Assembly (NCBI GenBank): GCA_014192425.1 | Contig: BJHK01000021.1 | Location: 1-64,000 of the forward strand | DNA: 64,000 nucleotides | Direction: 5' to 3' | Source: Planctomycetia bacterium | GTDB lineage: Bacteria; Planctomycetota; Planctomycetia; Pirellulales; UBA1268 | Part shown: positions 35,423 through 48,578 of the stretch, piece after piece | How positions within the stretch are numbered: the stretch's first letter is position 1 | How the letters are laid out: every line of letters starts with the position of its first letter | Program-made: the position numbers and the translations under genes | Notes under the pieces: model-generated | The model's database searches: none | What the model saw: the letters and a program-made list of their open reading frames with translations, nothing else | What the model was told of the DNA's origin: nothing

Positions 35423-37464
35423 ACTTCCTCCAGCCGCTGATGCTCGCGGCCCTGCCGCTGGTGAGCCTGCCGCTCATCATCCACCTCATCAACCAGCGCC
35501 GGTTCCAGACCGTGCCCTGGGCGGCGATGATGTTCCTGATGACGGCCAAGGCCCTGTCCCGCGGCTACTCGCGGCTGCGGAACTGGCTGATCATGGCGAT
35601 GCGGATGGCGGCCATCGCGGCCCTGCTCTTCGCCGTCGGCCGGCCGCTGTCGCGCGGCTGGCTGGCCCTCGCCGGCGGCGCCCGTCCGGACCTCGCCGTC
35701 GTGATCCTCGACCGCTCGCCGTCGATGCAGCAGCGGAGCAGCGAAGCCGCCGACACCAAGCTCGAGACCGGCCGCCGCCAGCTCGTCGAGTCGCTGCAGA
35801 CGCTCGGCGCCTCGCGCTGCGTGCTGTTCACCGACCCGGCGGCGAAGCCGATCGAGCTGACGGGGCCCGCCCAGATCGCCGACCTGCCGGTCGCCGGCCC
35901 CGCGGCCGCCGCGGCCGACATTCCCATGCTCATGCAGTCGGTCTACGACTACGTCGTGGAGAACAGGGCCGGCACCACGGAGGTCTGGATCTGCTCCGAC
36001 CAGCGGCAGAACGACTGGTCGCCGGAGAATGGCGTCTGGGGCGGCCTCCGCGACGCGTTCGCGAAACTCCCGCAGCAGGTGCGGTTCCAGCTTCTCTCCT
36101 ACGACGAGCCGGCGACCGACAACGTGGCCGTGCGCGTGACGGACACGAAGGTTGAGAAGCGCGGGGCAGACAGGGAGCTGCTCGTCACGGTCGCCACGTC
36201 GCGGCTCGCGTCGGGCGACAAGAAGACCCTGCCGCTCCGGTTCGAGATCGGCGGCGTCGCCTCGACCGTCGAACTCGAGCTCGTCGGCCGGGAGGCCGTC
36301 CTCAAGAACCATGCCATCCCGCTGGAGCGGGCCGCCGGCAGCCGTGGCTGGGGCAAGGTCTCGATCCCGGCCGACTCCAATGCCGCCGACAACGAGTTCT
36401 ACTTCGTGTTCGACGAGCCGGCGTTGCGGAAGACGCTCGTCGTCGCCGACGACCAGCAGTCGCGTCGGACCCTGTCCCTGCTCGCCGGGATTCCGCCGGA
36501 GAAGGGGCTGCAGGCCAAGGCCGACGTGATCGGCCCCGCCGATCTGGTGACGGCCGACTGGGAGGGGACGGCGCTGCTTCTCTGGCAGGCCGACCTGCCC
36601 GAGGGGAAGGAGGCCGATCTGGTGAACGAGTTCGTGAACCGCGGCGGCCGGGCGATCTTCTTCCCCCCGGAGAATCCCGCCCAGCGGACGTTCGCGGGGA
36701 TGTCGTGGACCGACTGGACGGCGCACGGTCAGCCCATCCGTCCCGCCCCCTGGCGCAACGACCAGGACCTGTTCGTCAACACGCTCTCCGGTGGGGCGCT
36801 GCAGGTGGGCGATCTGAAGATCCTGCGGTCGTGCGGCGTCGCCGGCGACCACGTCACGCTGGCGCCGCTGGAGTACACCGACGTCACCGGGGCGCCGGTC
36901 ACAAGCCCTTTGCTGGCCCGGGCCTCCGATGGCAGCAACGCCATCTACTTCTGCGGCACGACGCCGAACGCCCGGGATTCCACGCTGACCCGTGACGGTA
37001 TCGTGCTCTACGCGATGGTCCAGCGGGCCATCGATCGTGGGCTGGCGTCGCTGGGCAAGTCGCGGCAGATGGACGCCGGCTCCATGGCCTCGTTTCTCGC
37101 CGACGACAAGGCGGGCTGGAGCCGGCTGGCCGGGCCGGCCGATGCGCTCTCGACCGAGATGGGTCTGCACGCCGGCGTGTTCGCCAACGGTGAACGGCTC
37201 GTCGCGGTGAATCGTCCGGCAGCCGAGGACACGGCCGAGATCACCGGCAATGCCCGGATCGACGAGGTGTTCGGCGACCTGCCGTTCGCCCGGCTGACGG
37301 GCAGGGCGGGGAGTGCCGACAGCCTCGTCCAGGAGATCTGGCGGGCGTTCCTGATCGCGATGATGCTCGCACTGATCGCGGAGGGGCTGCTCTGCCTGCC
37401 GCGGTCGGCGGCCGCCGAGCGGTCACCCTTCCAGGGCATGCGCCCGCTGGAGGCCGCCGTATGA
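35419..37464 (+). CDS. BatA-type membrane protein with VWA domain
   Basis: 681 residues. N-terminal BatA domain: two helices (LMLAALPLVSLPLIIHLIN and LIMAMRMAAIAALLFAVG) around QRRFQTVPWAAM. VWA domain from about 93 with VVILDRSPSMQQ (DxSxS). A long extracytoplasmic part follows, including an Ig-like strand region (LPLRFEIGGVASTVELELVG) and a glutamine-amidotransferase-like segment. The last helix is LIAMMLALIAEGLLCL (about 650). Comparable proteins sit in the Bat cluster. Coupled at both ends by ATGA overlaps (35419-35422, 37461-37464). Confidence 0.88.
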   Translation: MNFLQPLMLAALPLVSLPLIIHLINQRRFQTVPWAAMMFLMTAKALSRGYSRLRNWLIMAMRMAAIAALLFAVGRPLSRGWLALAGGARPDLAVVILDRSPSMQQRSSEAADTKLETGRRQLVESLQTLGASRCVLFTDPAAKPIELTGPAQIADLPVAGPAAAAADIPMLMQSVYDYVVENRAGTTEVWICSDQRQNDWSPENGVWGGLRDAFAKLPQQVRFQLLSYDEPATDNVAVRVTDTKVEKRGADRELLVTVATSRLASGDKKTLPLRFEIGGVASTVELELVGREAVLKNHAIPLERAAGSRGWGKVSIPADSNAADNEFYFVFDEPALRKTLVVADDQQSRRTLSLLAGIPPEKGLQAKADVIGPADLVTADWEGTALLLWQADLPEGKEADLVNEFVNRGGRAIFFPPENPAQRTFAGMSWTDWTAHGQPIRPAPWRNDQDLFVNTLSGGALQVGDLKILRSCGVAGDHVTLAPLEYTDVTGAPVTSPLLARASDGSNAIYFCGTTPNARDSTLTRDGIVLYAMVQRAIDRGLASLGKSRQMDAGSMASFLADDKAGWSRLAGPADALSTEMGLHAGVFANGERLVAVNRPAAEDTAEITGNARIDEVFGDLPFARLTGRAGSADSLVQEIWRAFLIAMMLALIAEGLLCLPRSAAAERSPFQGMRPLEAAV

Positions 37465-39725
37465 ACCTGTCGGCCGTCGCCTTCCCGTTCTGCGATCCGC
37501 TGTTTGGCGCCGCCACGGTGACGCAGTTCCAGGGCTTCCGCTTCTTCACCACGTTCTGGACGCTGGCCGTGTCGCTGGCGCTCGTCGCCCTGACCGCCTG
37601 CATCTGCCTCGTCGCCTGGCGCCGCAGCGGCTACGCGCTCTTGCAGGGGCTCCTCGAACTGCTGCGGTTCGGGATCGTGGCCCTCGTCGCGGTGCTCCTC
37701 AACCAACCGGAGTGGGTGCAGGAATACAAGCCCACCGACAAGCCGACGATCGCCGTCCTCCACGACGCCTCGCCGAGCATGGACACGAGGGACGTGGTGC
37801 TGACAGGCACCGCGCCGGGGGCCGGCGTCCCCACGACCCGGCGCGAGGCGGCGGCGCCGCTGACGGCCGGCGAGTTCTGGAAGCCGCTCGCGGACCGGTT
37901 CAAGGTCGAGGTGGCCGAGTTCTCCCCCGTCGATGCCGCGGCGAGCGACTACGGCGCGCCGCTCGGCAGCGCGGTCGAGCGGTTCAGCCAACTGCAGGCG
38001 ATCGTGCTGGTCGGCGACGGCGACTGGAACAAGGGGGATGCCCCGAGCGATGCCGCTCAGCGGCTGCGGCTGGCGAACGTCCCGGTGCTGACCGTGGCGG
38101 TCGGCAGCCCGACGAAACTCCCCGACGTCGAGCTCAAGAGCCTCGACATCCCCAGCGTCGGCGTCGTCGGCAAGGCGGTCCGGGTGCCGTTCACGATCGA
38201 GTCGTCGCTGCCGACGGAGCGGGTCGTCGTCGTCGAGCTCAAGCCGAGCAAGGGCCCGGCCGTGCAGAAGCAGGTCCGGCTCCCCCCCCTCTCGACCACG
38301 ACGGAGTCGATGTTCTGGACGCCCGACGGCGTCGGTGAGTACACGGTCGCCGTCTCGGTGCCGCCCCAGGACGGGGAGCTGCTCCCCGACAACAACCGGC
38401 TCTCGGCGCCGATCGCGATCCGCAAGGAGCAGCTGCAGGTGCTCGTCGTGGAGAGCATCCCACGCTGGGAATACCGCTACCTGCGGAATGCCCTGTCCCG
38501 TGACCCGGGCGTCAACGTCTCCTGCCTCCTCTTCCAGCCCGGCCTGAGCCGGCCCGGGGGCGGCAACAAGGACTACATCCAGAAGTTTCCCGCGAAGCTC
38601 GAGGAGCTTTCCAAATACGACGTCGTGTTCCTCGGAGACGTGGGGGTCGGCCCGAAGCAGCTGTCGGAGGCCGACTGCAAGCTGCTCAAGGGGCTCGTCG
38701 AGTACCAGGCGAGCGGGCTCGTCTTCATTCCCGGCTGGCTCGGCGAGCAGGCGTCGCTGGTCGGGTCGGCGCTCGAGGAGCTGTGCCCCGTCGTCATCGA
38801 CCCGGTCCGGCGGGAGGGCTTCTCGACCGAGGCCCCGCGCCGGCTCGTGCTCACCGAGGCGGGCCGCAAGAGCCTGCTCACGAAGCTCGCCGACAGCGCC
38901 AACGAGAACCTGGCCGTCTGGGAGAGCCTGCCCGGCGTGCAGTGGTACGGTCCCGTGGTCCGGGCGAAGGCGGGCACGGAGGTGCTGGCCGTTCACGAGG
39001 ATGCCGCCAACGAGTACGGTCGCATTCCCCTGCTGGTGACTCGACCCTACGGCGCCGGCAAGGTGCTGTACATGGCCACCGACGGCGCCTGGCGCTGGCG
39101 GAAGGGGGTGGAGGACAAGTACCACTACCGGTTCTGGAGCCAGGTGGTCCGCTGGATGGCCTACCGGCGGAACATGGCCAAAGGGGAGCGGATGGGCCTG
39201 TCGTTCGCACCCGAGCAGCCGCAACTCGGGCAGTCGGTGGCCCTCGACGCCCGCGTCTCCCAGGCCAACGGCGAGCCGCTCAGTCGCGGCGAAGTGGCGG
39301 CGCGGATCACGTCTCCGTCGGGCGTCGTGGAGACGGTTCGCTTCGCGCCCCCGGCCGGCGACGGGGCGTGGGGTGTGTTCGCCTCCAATTTCATCCCCCG
39401 CGAGCCGGGCAAGTACGCGGTGCTGCTCGGCTGCAAGGAGACGGGCGACACGCTGGAGGCCTCGTTCTTCGTCCAGGGCACAGTGGCCGAGGGCATCGGC
39501 CGGGCGGCCCGGCCGAACGTGCTCGCGGAGATCGCCCAGGTGACCCGCGGCAAGGTCGTGCCGCCGGAAGAGATCGCCTCGATCATCGATTCGCTGGCCA
39601 AGCTTCCCGAGCCGGCGCCGCGGGTGCGCCGGCTGCAGTTGTGGTGCCACCCCGTGGTTGCCGTTTCGTTGGTGGGCTTGCTGGGCCTGTTCTGGGTGCT
39701 GCGGAAGCAGCAGGGCCTGATCTGA
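37461..39725 (+). CDS. Membrane protein with VWA-like and amidotransferase-like domains
   Basis: 754 residues. Two N-terminal helices (TFWTLAVSLALVALTACICL, LLRFGIVALVAVLLNQP), a VWA-like domain with TIAVLHDASPSMDTRD (DxSxS kept), Ig-like strands, a segment EYRYLRNALSRDPGV to YDVVFLGDVGVGPKQLSE that resembles the class I glutamine amidotransferase fold seen in Bat-cluster proteins, then VLYMATDGAWRWR, and a C-terminal helix (VVAVSLVGLLGLFWVLRK). Starts inside the previous stop (ATGA). Likely pairs with the 35419 product in the membrane. Confidence 0.82.
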   Translation: MNLSAVAFPFCDPLFGAATVTQFQGFRFFTTFWTLAVSLALVALTACICLVAWRRSGYALLQGLLELLRFGIVALVAVLLNQPEWVQEYKPTDKPTIAVLHDASPSMDTRDVVLTGTAPGAGVPTTRREAAAPLTAGEFWKPLADRFKVEVAEFSPVDAAASDYGAPLGSAVERFSQLQAIVLVGDGDWNKGDAPSDAAQRLRLANVPVLTVAVGSPTKLPDVELKSLDIPSVGVVGKAVRVPFTIESSLPTERVVVVELKPSKGPAVQKQVRLPPLSTTTESMFWTPDGVGEYTVAVSVPPQDGELLPDNNRLSAPIAIRKEQLQVLVVESIPRWEYRYLRNALSRDPGVNVSCLLFQPGLSRPGGGNKDYIQKFPAKLEELSKYDVVFLGDVGVGPKQLSEADCKLLKGLVEYQASGLVFIPGWLGEQASLVGSALEELCPVVIDPVRREGFSTEAPRRLVLTEAGRKSLLTKLADSANENLAVWESLPGVQWYGPVVRAKAGTEVLAVHEDAANEYGRIPLLVTRPYGAGKVLYMATDGAWRWRKGVEDKYHYRFWSQVVRWMAYRRNMAKGERMGLSFAPEQPQLGQSVALDARVSQANGEPLSRGEVAARITSPSGVVETVRFAPPAGDGAWGVFASNFIPREPGKYAVLLGCKETGDTLEASFFVQGTVAEGIGRAARPNVLAEIAQVTRGKVVPPEEIASIIDSLAKLPEPAPRVRRLQLWCHPVVAVSLVGLLGLFWVLRKQQGLI

Positions 39726-39767
39726 GTTGCGACGTTCATCCCTCGTGGACGATAAGGAGCCAGCGTC

Positions 39768-43453
<3,686 letters not shown>

Positions 43454-43457
<4 letters not shown>

Positions 43458-44536
43458 AACGAACGTTCATCCCGGGCGGCGCCGTGCAGGGCTTCCTCGC
43501 GCTGATCCTGCTGGCGGCGGCCGCCGGCCCTGCGGCATCCGCCGCACGGGGCCAGGTCGTCGTCCGCGGCGGCGGCAACGTGATGGTTGTTCAACGGTTC
43601 CAGTTCGGTGGTGTGGGTGGCATGCGAGGGGCTCGGCCCGTCGACGAGGGGAGCGGCCTGTTTCCTGACGACGACTTCCGCCGGATCGGCGATCCGTGGT
43701 GGGATGAGGTGGCCAAGGACGAGGCCGGCGCGGACCTGCCGGCCGTGGCCCGGGAGCCGGCTGCGGGCCTCCCCCAGTTCTTCCAGGGTGCCGACGAGCA
43801 GGCCGTGGAGAAGGCCCTCGACGCAGCCGCGCTGTCGCGCGAGCAGCGCGAGGCGCTCTTCAAGGAATCGGCCCGGCTGGCGGCGGTCACTGGGATGATG
43901 GGCCTGCGCCGCGAGCTTTCCGCAGTCCGGCAGATTCGACCGGGACTCGACGAGCAGCAGCGGTCGATCGTGCTGCTGGCTGGGCGGAAGGCGGTCCGGG
44001 AGCGGCTGGCGGCCCTCGCTGAAAAGCCGCTGACCCGTTGGACCAGTGAGCACAAGCAGGGGCTGGCTGCCGCGATCCGCGAGTCCATCGGGGCGGCCTT
44101 GGCCGCCAACGACTCCGACGAGGCCCGCGATGCCTACGTCGCCGAGGCGTCCCGCCGCGAAGACCGTCGCAAGCGGGCCGCTGTGGACGCCCTCGTCGCC
44201 GAAATCGATCGCGACATGCAACTCAGCCGCGAAGAGCGTGATCAACTCGTCAGTGGATTGACCGAGGCGTATCGTGAGGCCTGGCGGTCCGTCGCCGACC
44301 AGTACCCGCAGGGCCTCGCAGCGGGCGTGGGCATGCAGCAACTGCCCTCCGGACTCGATCGCAACGTGGAGCGGATCCTCGGCAAGCAGCGGACCGCCGA
44401 ATGGCTGGCCCGGCGTCCCAACGCGGGCGGAAGGCCAGACTTCCGTGGTAACCGCGGCCTGCGGATTCGCGCCGGCGACGGGAATGGCGTGCAGGTCATC
44501 ATCGAGGGTGGAGCCGTCGAGGTGGAGAAGCAGTGA
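43454..44536 (+). CDS. Secreted helical protein, pair member A1
   Basis: 360 residues. Signal peptide ALILLAAAAGPAASA, then RGQVVVRGGGNVMVVQRFQFGG and a mostly helical body with the segments LSREQREALFKESARL and VAEIDRDMQLSREERDQLV...LTEAYREAW and GKQRTAEWL. These L[ST]xxQR-type helical segments recall the LTxxQ motif of CpxP/Spy-like periplasmic proteins, but the match is only by pattern. The protein at 46627 shares the second block (AAIDAELKLSASQRVAIAAAL). Starts within the stop of the 1229-residue gene. Function unknown. Confidence 0.7.
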
Positions 44537-44543
44537 GGCCCGC

Positions 44544-45449
44544 ATGCTGACCCTCCACAAACCGGTGACGCGGACGGGGCGACTGTTTCCAGTCGTGATG
44601 CTCACGGCGTACGTGGCATGCGCGGCCGCCGTCATGTCCCGAGCCGATGAGATTGAGATCCGGCAGCCGGGCAGCGTGATGGACCTTGGAGTCTCCTTCG
44701 ACCAGATGGTGTTCCGCGTCGGTGGGCCGAACCCGGTGCCGCCCGCCTTCGACACCGCGTCGCGACTCACCCCGGTGCGCAAGGCGGGCGAGGAGCGGAT
44801 CGAAAAGATCCATCGCGTCGTCCAACTGTCAGCCGAACAGCGTGCCAAGCTCCGTGTCGCCATGGAGGCCGACATCAGCCGGCTCGCCGAGGAGATCGAC
44901 GTGATCCGCGCTGGGTACGTTGGGCAGAAGGTTGCGTTGGGCGAGGATGGCGCCGGGCAGGAGCGGCTCCAGCAGGTGCAGAAGGATGCGGGCGAGTGCC
45001 TGCGGCTGATGGCGGCCGCCTTTGGGCCGGCCGCGTTGCTCTCGAAGGTGCTCGGCGACACGCTCGACGAACGGCAAAACAAACTCTACTCGGACGCGCT
45101 GGCAGCCCGTCGCGGAACGATCTGGAAGGCGTTGATCGGCTCCGCGCTCGAAGCCCATGACGGCGTGCTCGGCCTCACCCAGGCGCAGCACGAGGCGATC
45201 GAGGCCCTCCTCATGGCCGACGTGCCGCCGCTGGCGCTCGAATTGGCAGGGCAGCGCGGGGTCGGTGCCCCGGCGTCGCCCGCCGGCCTGGTGATCATGC
45301 GGCTCGAACAGGCGGGGCACGAGAAACTCGGGGCCCTGCTCGATCCGCGGCAGCGGGCCATCGTGGCGGCGCTCGCGAAGCAAGTGGGCGAGCCCGCCGA
45401 ACTCGAGGCGCAACTCGTCGCCGGCGGCATCCTGGAGGAGAATCCATGA
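44544..45449 (+). CDS. Secreted helical protein, pair member B1
   Basis: 301 residues. Signal peptide VVMLTAYVACAAAVMSRA. Helical body: VVQLSAEQRAKLRVAMEADIS, KVLGDTLDERQNKLYSDALA, HDGVLGLTQAQHEAIEALL and LLDPRQRAIVAALAKQV, again L[ST]xxQ-type segments. It aligns along its length with the protein at 47625 (KVLSTTLAEEQHERLMADFA; LDGTLGLTAKQHAGLEKLL). Start at 44544, seven bases after the A1 stop. Followed by an ATGA overlap with the toroid gene. Function unknown. Confidence 0.7.
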   Translation: MLTLHKPVTRTGRLFPVVMLTAYVACAAAVMSRADEIEIRQPGSVMDLGVSFDQMVFRVGGPNPVPPAFDTASRLTPVRKAGEERIEKIHRVVQLSAEQRAKLRVAMEADISRLAEEIDVIRAGYVGQKVALGEDGAGQERLQQVQKDAGECLRLMAAAFGPAALLSKVLGDTLDERQNKLYSDALAARRGTIWKALIGSALEAHDGVLGLTQAQHEAIEALLMADVPPLALELAGQRGVGAPASPAGLVIMRLEQAGHEKLGALLDPRQRAIVAALAKQVGEPAELEAQLVAGGILEENP

Positions 45450-46606
45450 CCGGAGGACATTCGATGAACCGTCGCCGCCCGCATGCAGCCCCCGCCCGGG
45501 GGCTGGTGCACCTGTTGGCACTGCTCCCGGCGGTGATGCCGATCGGCGCCGCGCGGCTCGCGCCGGCCGCCGAGACGCCGCTCGTGAAATACGGCGACCC
45601 GGTGCCGCGTGACGTCCGCGAGATCTACGACGCCGGCCTCCGCTATCTGCTCAAGACCCAGGCCGAGGATGGTTCCTGGAAGGACGGCCAGTCGGGACCG
45701 GGCGTGACCGGCATGCCGCTGATGGTGCTCCTCGCCTCGGGCGAGGATCCGAATTACGGCCCGTACCGCGTCCCGATCCGCAAGGCGTTGCGGAGCATGA
45801 TCGAGGGCCAGGATCCGAACGTCGGCTACCTGTGCGGCACCCAGGGGGGTCATGACAGCATGTACCAGCATGGCTTCGCCATGCTCGCCCTCGCCGAGGC
45901 ATACGGCGTGGTGGACGATCGTGGGCTGTGGACCGAGCCCGGCGTCAAGACGGGCGGCAAGGGTTCTGGACGGTCGATCGGTCAGGCCCTGGAAGTGGCG
46001 GTGCGCTGTGCCGTGACGAGTGCCAAGCAGAATCCGGCCGGAGGCTGGCGGTATAGCCCCGAGGCGAAGGATGCCGACACGTCGGTCAGCGGAGCGGTGC
46101 TGATGGGCCTGCTGGCGGCCCGCAACTCGGGGATCGAGGTGCCCGACGAGACGATCGACCGGGCGATCAAGTACTACGTGACGATGACCGGCGGCAACGG
46201 CCAGGTTGGCTATTCGGGGGGCGCCGGTGGCGGCAGCCCCGCCACGACGTCGATCGGCGTCCTCGTCTACTCCATCGGCCGGCGCCAGGAACTGCCGCAG
46301 TACAAGGCGGCCTCCAAGTACCTCGTCGGCATGAGCACCGGCGGGGCGCCGGGAACGGCGCACATGGGGCACGGCTACCCGGGCTACACGGAGTATTACC
46401 AGGCGCAGGCGCTGTTCCAGGCCGACGTCGAGGCGTGGCGGAAATGGAACGACGGTCTCGTCAAGCAGCTCAAGCGCATGCAGCAGAAGGACGGCAGCGT
46501 GCAACCTGGACCCCGCATGGGCGGGATGGGTGGCACGGTGGGCACATCGCTCTACCTGCTTTCGCTGGCGGTGAATTTCAAGTTCCTTCCCGTCTACGAA
46601 CGGTGA
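45446..46606 (+). CDS. Secreted prenyltransferase/squalene-cyclase-like toroid protein
   Basis: 386 residues. Signal peptide (LVHLLALLPAVMPIGAARLAPAAE), then repeats of the alpha/alpha toroid type: GLRYLLKTQAEDGSWKDGQSG, ALRSMIEGQDPNVGYL, QGGHDSMYQHGFAMLALAEAYG, QNPAGGWRYSPEAKDADTSVSGAVL, and QKDGSVQPGPRMGG. The QxxDGSW units resemble squalene-hopene cyclase QW motifs. It has no DXDD acid motif that I can see, and its export argues against a terpene cyclase, so binding or inhibitor-like roles (as in alpha-2-macroglobulin thioester domains) are open. ATGA overlap with B1; ATG at 45464 with GGAGG in front is an alternative start. Confidence 0.78.
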   Translation: MTGGHSMNRRRPHAAPARGLVHLLALLPAVMPIGAARLAPAAETPLVKYGDPVPRDVREIYDAGLRYLLKTQAEDGSWKDGQSGPGVTGMPLMVLLASGEDPNYGPYRVPIRKALRSMIEGQDPNVGYLCGTQGGHDSMYQHGFAMLALAEAYGVVDDRGLWTEPGVKTGGKGSGRSIGQALEVAVRCAVTSAKQNPAGGWRYSPEAKDADTSVSGAVLMGLLAARNSGIEVPDETIDRAIKYYVTMTGGNGQVGYSGGAGGGSPATTSIGVLVYSIGRRQELPQYKAASKYLVGMSTGGAPGTAHMGHGYPGYTEYYQAQALFQADVEAWRKWNDGLVKQLKRMQQKDGSVQPGPRMGGMGGTVGTSLYLLSLAVNFKFLPVYER

Positions 46607-46626
46607 AAGGGATCGTGAGGACCGCC

Positions 46627-47625
46627 ATGCGGAAGCAGCAGGCCATCTCCGCCGCTTTGGCTCTCCTGGCAACGGCCTGCGTCGTAGCCGGGCCCGCCCC
46701 CGCCGCTGACGAGCCCCGCGAGGCGGCGGTCGCCGCGGACAATGGCGTTGCGGACCAGGCCGCCACGGACGCCAAGCAGAAGCAGGCCGAGGAGGAGGCG
46801 CGGAAGAAGGAAGCCGCGAAGCGGGAGCAGGAGCAGGTGCGAGCGAAGGCAGCAGCCGACGCCCAGGCGCTGCAGGCGGAATTGCGGAAAGTCGTCGTCA
46901 CCGATCTCGATCCGGCCAGTGACGGTCCGCAGCCGCAGGGTGATCAGAAGGCCCTTCAGGTGTGGAGTCGCAAGCAGCTCATCCGCGGCCAGGCGGCCAA
47001 CATGGAGCGGCAGGCGGCAGGGGAATTTCGGGGGGCGCTCGAGCTGATCCGGCAGGTCTGCCCCGACCTGGCTCCCGAGGTGCGCGGCCAGGCATTGGAG
47101 GCCGGGATGCTCGCCCTGCGAAAAGCCGCCCTCGTCACGGCCAATGCGCAGTTCTCCGGCGGCCAGCCTGGCGGGATGCCCAGCGTCCCCGGCATCGAAG
47201 CCGCATTCGCGGTCATCCGGTCGCGTGCCGCGCCCGAGCAGGTCGCGGCGCTCGACGCGGAAATCAGTGCGCAGGCCGCCCGGTGCCGGAGGAACGCCCA
47301 AACGTTGACGCTCGCGGCGATCGATGCGGAACTGAAACTCTCCGCCAGCCAGCGGGTCGCGATCGCCGCCGCCCTCGAGCGGGCCTGGCAAGACCCATGG
47401 ACCGTGGCGGCATTCAACGCGGCCTCAGCCGGCCCATTCGCCCCCGACTATGCGGCCGACTGCATCCTGCCGAGCCTGACGCCGCGGCAGCGCGAGGCGT
47501 GGACAGCGTGGTGCAGCGAAAGCAGTTGGAAGGCCGTATCGAGCCGAAACCCGCACATGCTCCGGCGCCATGTCCAGGGCCATGCCGGGATCAGCCTGCA
47601 GGCCGACGAGTGGTGGAGAAACTGA
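46627..47625 (+). CDS. Secreted helical protein, pair member A2
   Basis: 332 residues. Signal peptide AISAALALLATACVVAGPAPAA followed by a highly charged coiled coil (KQKQAEEEARKKEAAKREQEQ, about 50-75, cut here at 21 by sense not count) and a helical body. AAIDAELKLSASQRVAIAAAL and LPSLTPRQREAWTAW match the A1 protein at 43454 in order and spacing, so the two are paralogues. Its stop overlaps the next start as TGATG. Function unknown. Confidence 0.7.
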   Translation: MRKQQAISAALALLATACVVAGPAPAADEPREAAVAADNGVADQAATDAKQKQAEEEARKKEAAKREQEQVRAKAAADAQALQAELRKVVVTDLDPASDGPQPQGDQKALQVWSRKQLIRGQAANMERQAAGEFRGALELIRQVCPDLAPEVRGQALEAGMLALRKAALVTANAQFSGGQPGGMPSVPGIEAAFAVIRSRAAPEQVAALDAEISAQAARCRRNAQTLTLAAIDAELKLSASQRVAIAAALERAWQDPWTVAAFNAASAGPFAPDYAADCILPSLTPRQREAWTAWCSESSWKAVSSRNPHMLRRHVQGHAGISLQADEWWRN

Positions 47626-48578
47626 TGGTCATGCGGCTGAATCCGGGGTGGCTGTGGCGCGGGGCACAACTGTGGCTGCTGGCGGGGTTGGCCTGCGTCT
47701 TCGTGGCACCGGGCCCGGGTCGGGCGGAAGACGACATCGTTGCCGAGGAGCCGTCGGCGATCTTTCAGAAGGACGCGGCGGTGCTCGATGCGAAAAATGC
47801 CGCTGCCGTCCGGCAGAACTTAGTGGCACAGTACGAAAACACGGTGTATCAGCATCATGCGCTGAGTCGGCGGCGGGGCCGGAAGGGATCCGTCCCGGCC
47901 AATCGCGTTGCGCCCCGCGAATGGATGGAGCGGTTCATGGCGCTCTGGATCGGCCGTATCGAGGCCTCCTGCGCGGTGACGGAACCGCAACGGGTGCGGC
48001 TCAAGGAGGTGCTGTGGGTCGACCTGGAGCCGGTCGTGACGCAGATCGAGGCCGACCTCGCCCGGTACGGCGCTCTGCGGCTCGAGGGACGACGGGGGGA
48101 CACGGACGTTCTGGAAGCCAGCCAGAGGATTCAAGAGGACGCGATTCGCGTCAGGGACATGCTGGCCCGGGCCATCGCCGAGGATTCGCTGTTCTTCAAG
48201 GTGCTCTCGACCACGCTCGCCGAGGAGCAGCATGAACGCCTGATGGCCGATTTCGCGGCCAGCCGCGCCGGCCGCTGGGCCGGTGCGGTGGCCGGCAGCC
48301 TCGACATGCTCGACGGCACGCTCGGGCTGACCGCCAAGCAGCATGCCGGCCTGGAAAAATTGCTGCTCGAGCGACAGCCGAAGCTGTACGTCTATCCACC
48401 GCAGGCGGAATCGATCCACGTGTGTTTCGAACTGGTGAGCATCGAATTGGCGAGCGTCGAGGAACACGTCCTCAAGGACCTCGTCAACGAGCGGCAGTGG
48501 GCCGCTCTCGAGGACCTGCGGCGGTCGGGCGAAACGCTGCGGCCGAGCTACGTGGAACAGGGGTGGTACGAGCCATGA
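47625..48578 (+). CDS. Secreted helical protein, pair member B2
   Basis: 317 residues. Signal peptide LWLLAGLACVFVAPGPGRA. CAVTEPQRVRLKEVLWVDL, FFKVLSTTLAEEQHERLM, LDGTLGLTAKQHAGLEKLLL and VNERQWAALEDLRR correspond one by one to segments of B1 (44544), and spacing is kept. Start at 47625 shares its first base with the A2 stop (TGATG); the next gene starts inside its own stop (ATGA). Function unknown. Confidence 0.7.
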   Translation: MVMRLNPGWLWRGAQLWLLAGLACVFVAPGPGRAEDDIVAEEPSAIFQKDAAVLDAKNAAAVRQNLVAQYENTVYQHHALSRRRGRKGSVPANRVAPREWMERFMALWIGRIEASCAVTEPQRVRLKEVLWVDLEPVVTQIEADLARYGALRLEGRRGDTDVLEASQRIQEDAIRVRDMLARAIAEDSLFFKVLSTTLAEEQHERLMADFAASRAGRWAGAVAGSLDMLDGTLGLTAKQHAGLEKLLLERQPKLYVYPPQAESIHVCFELVSIELASVEEHVLKDLVNERQWAALEDLRRSGETLRPSYVEQGWYEP

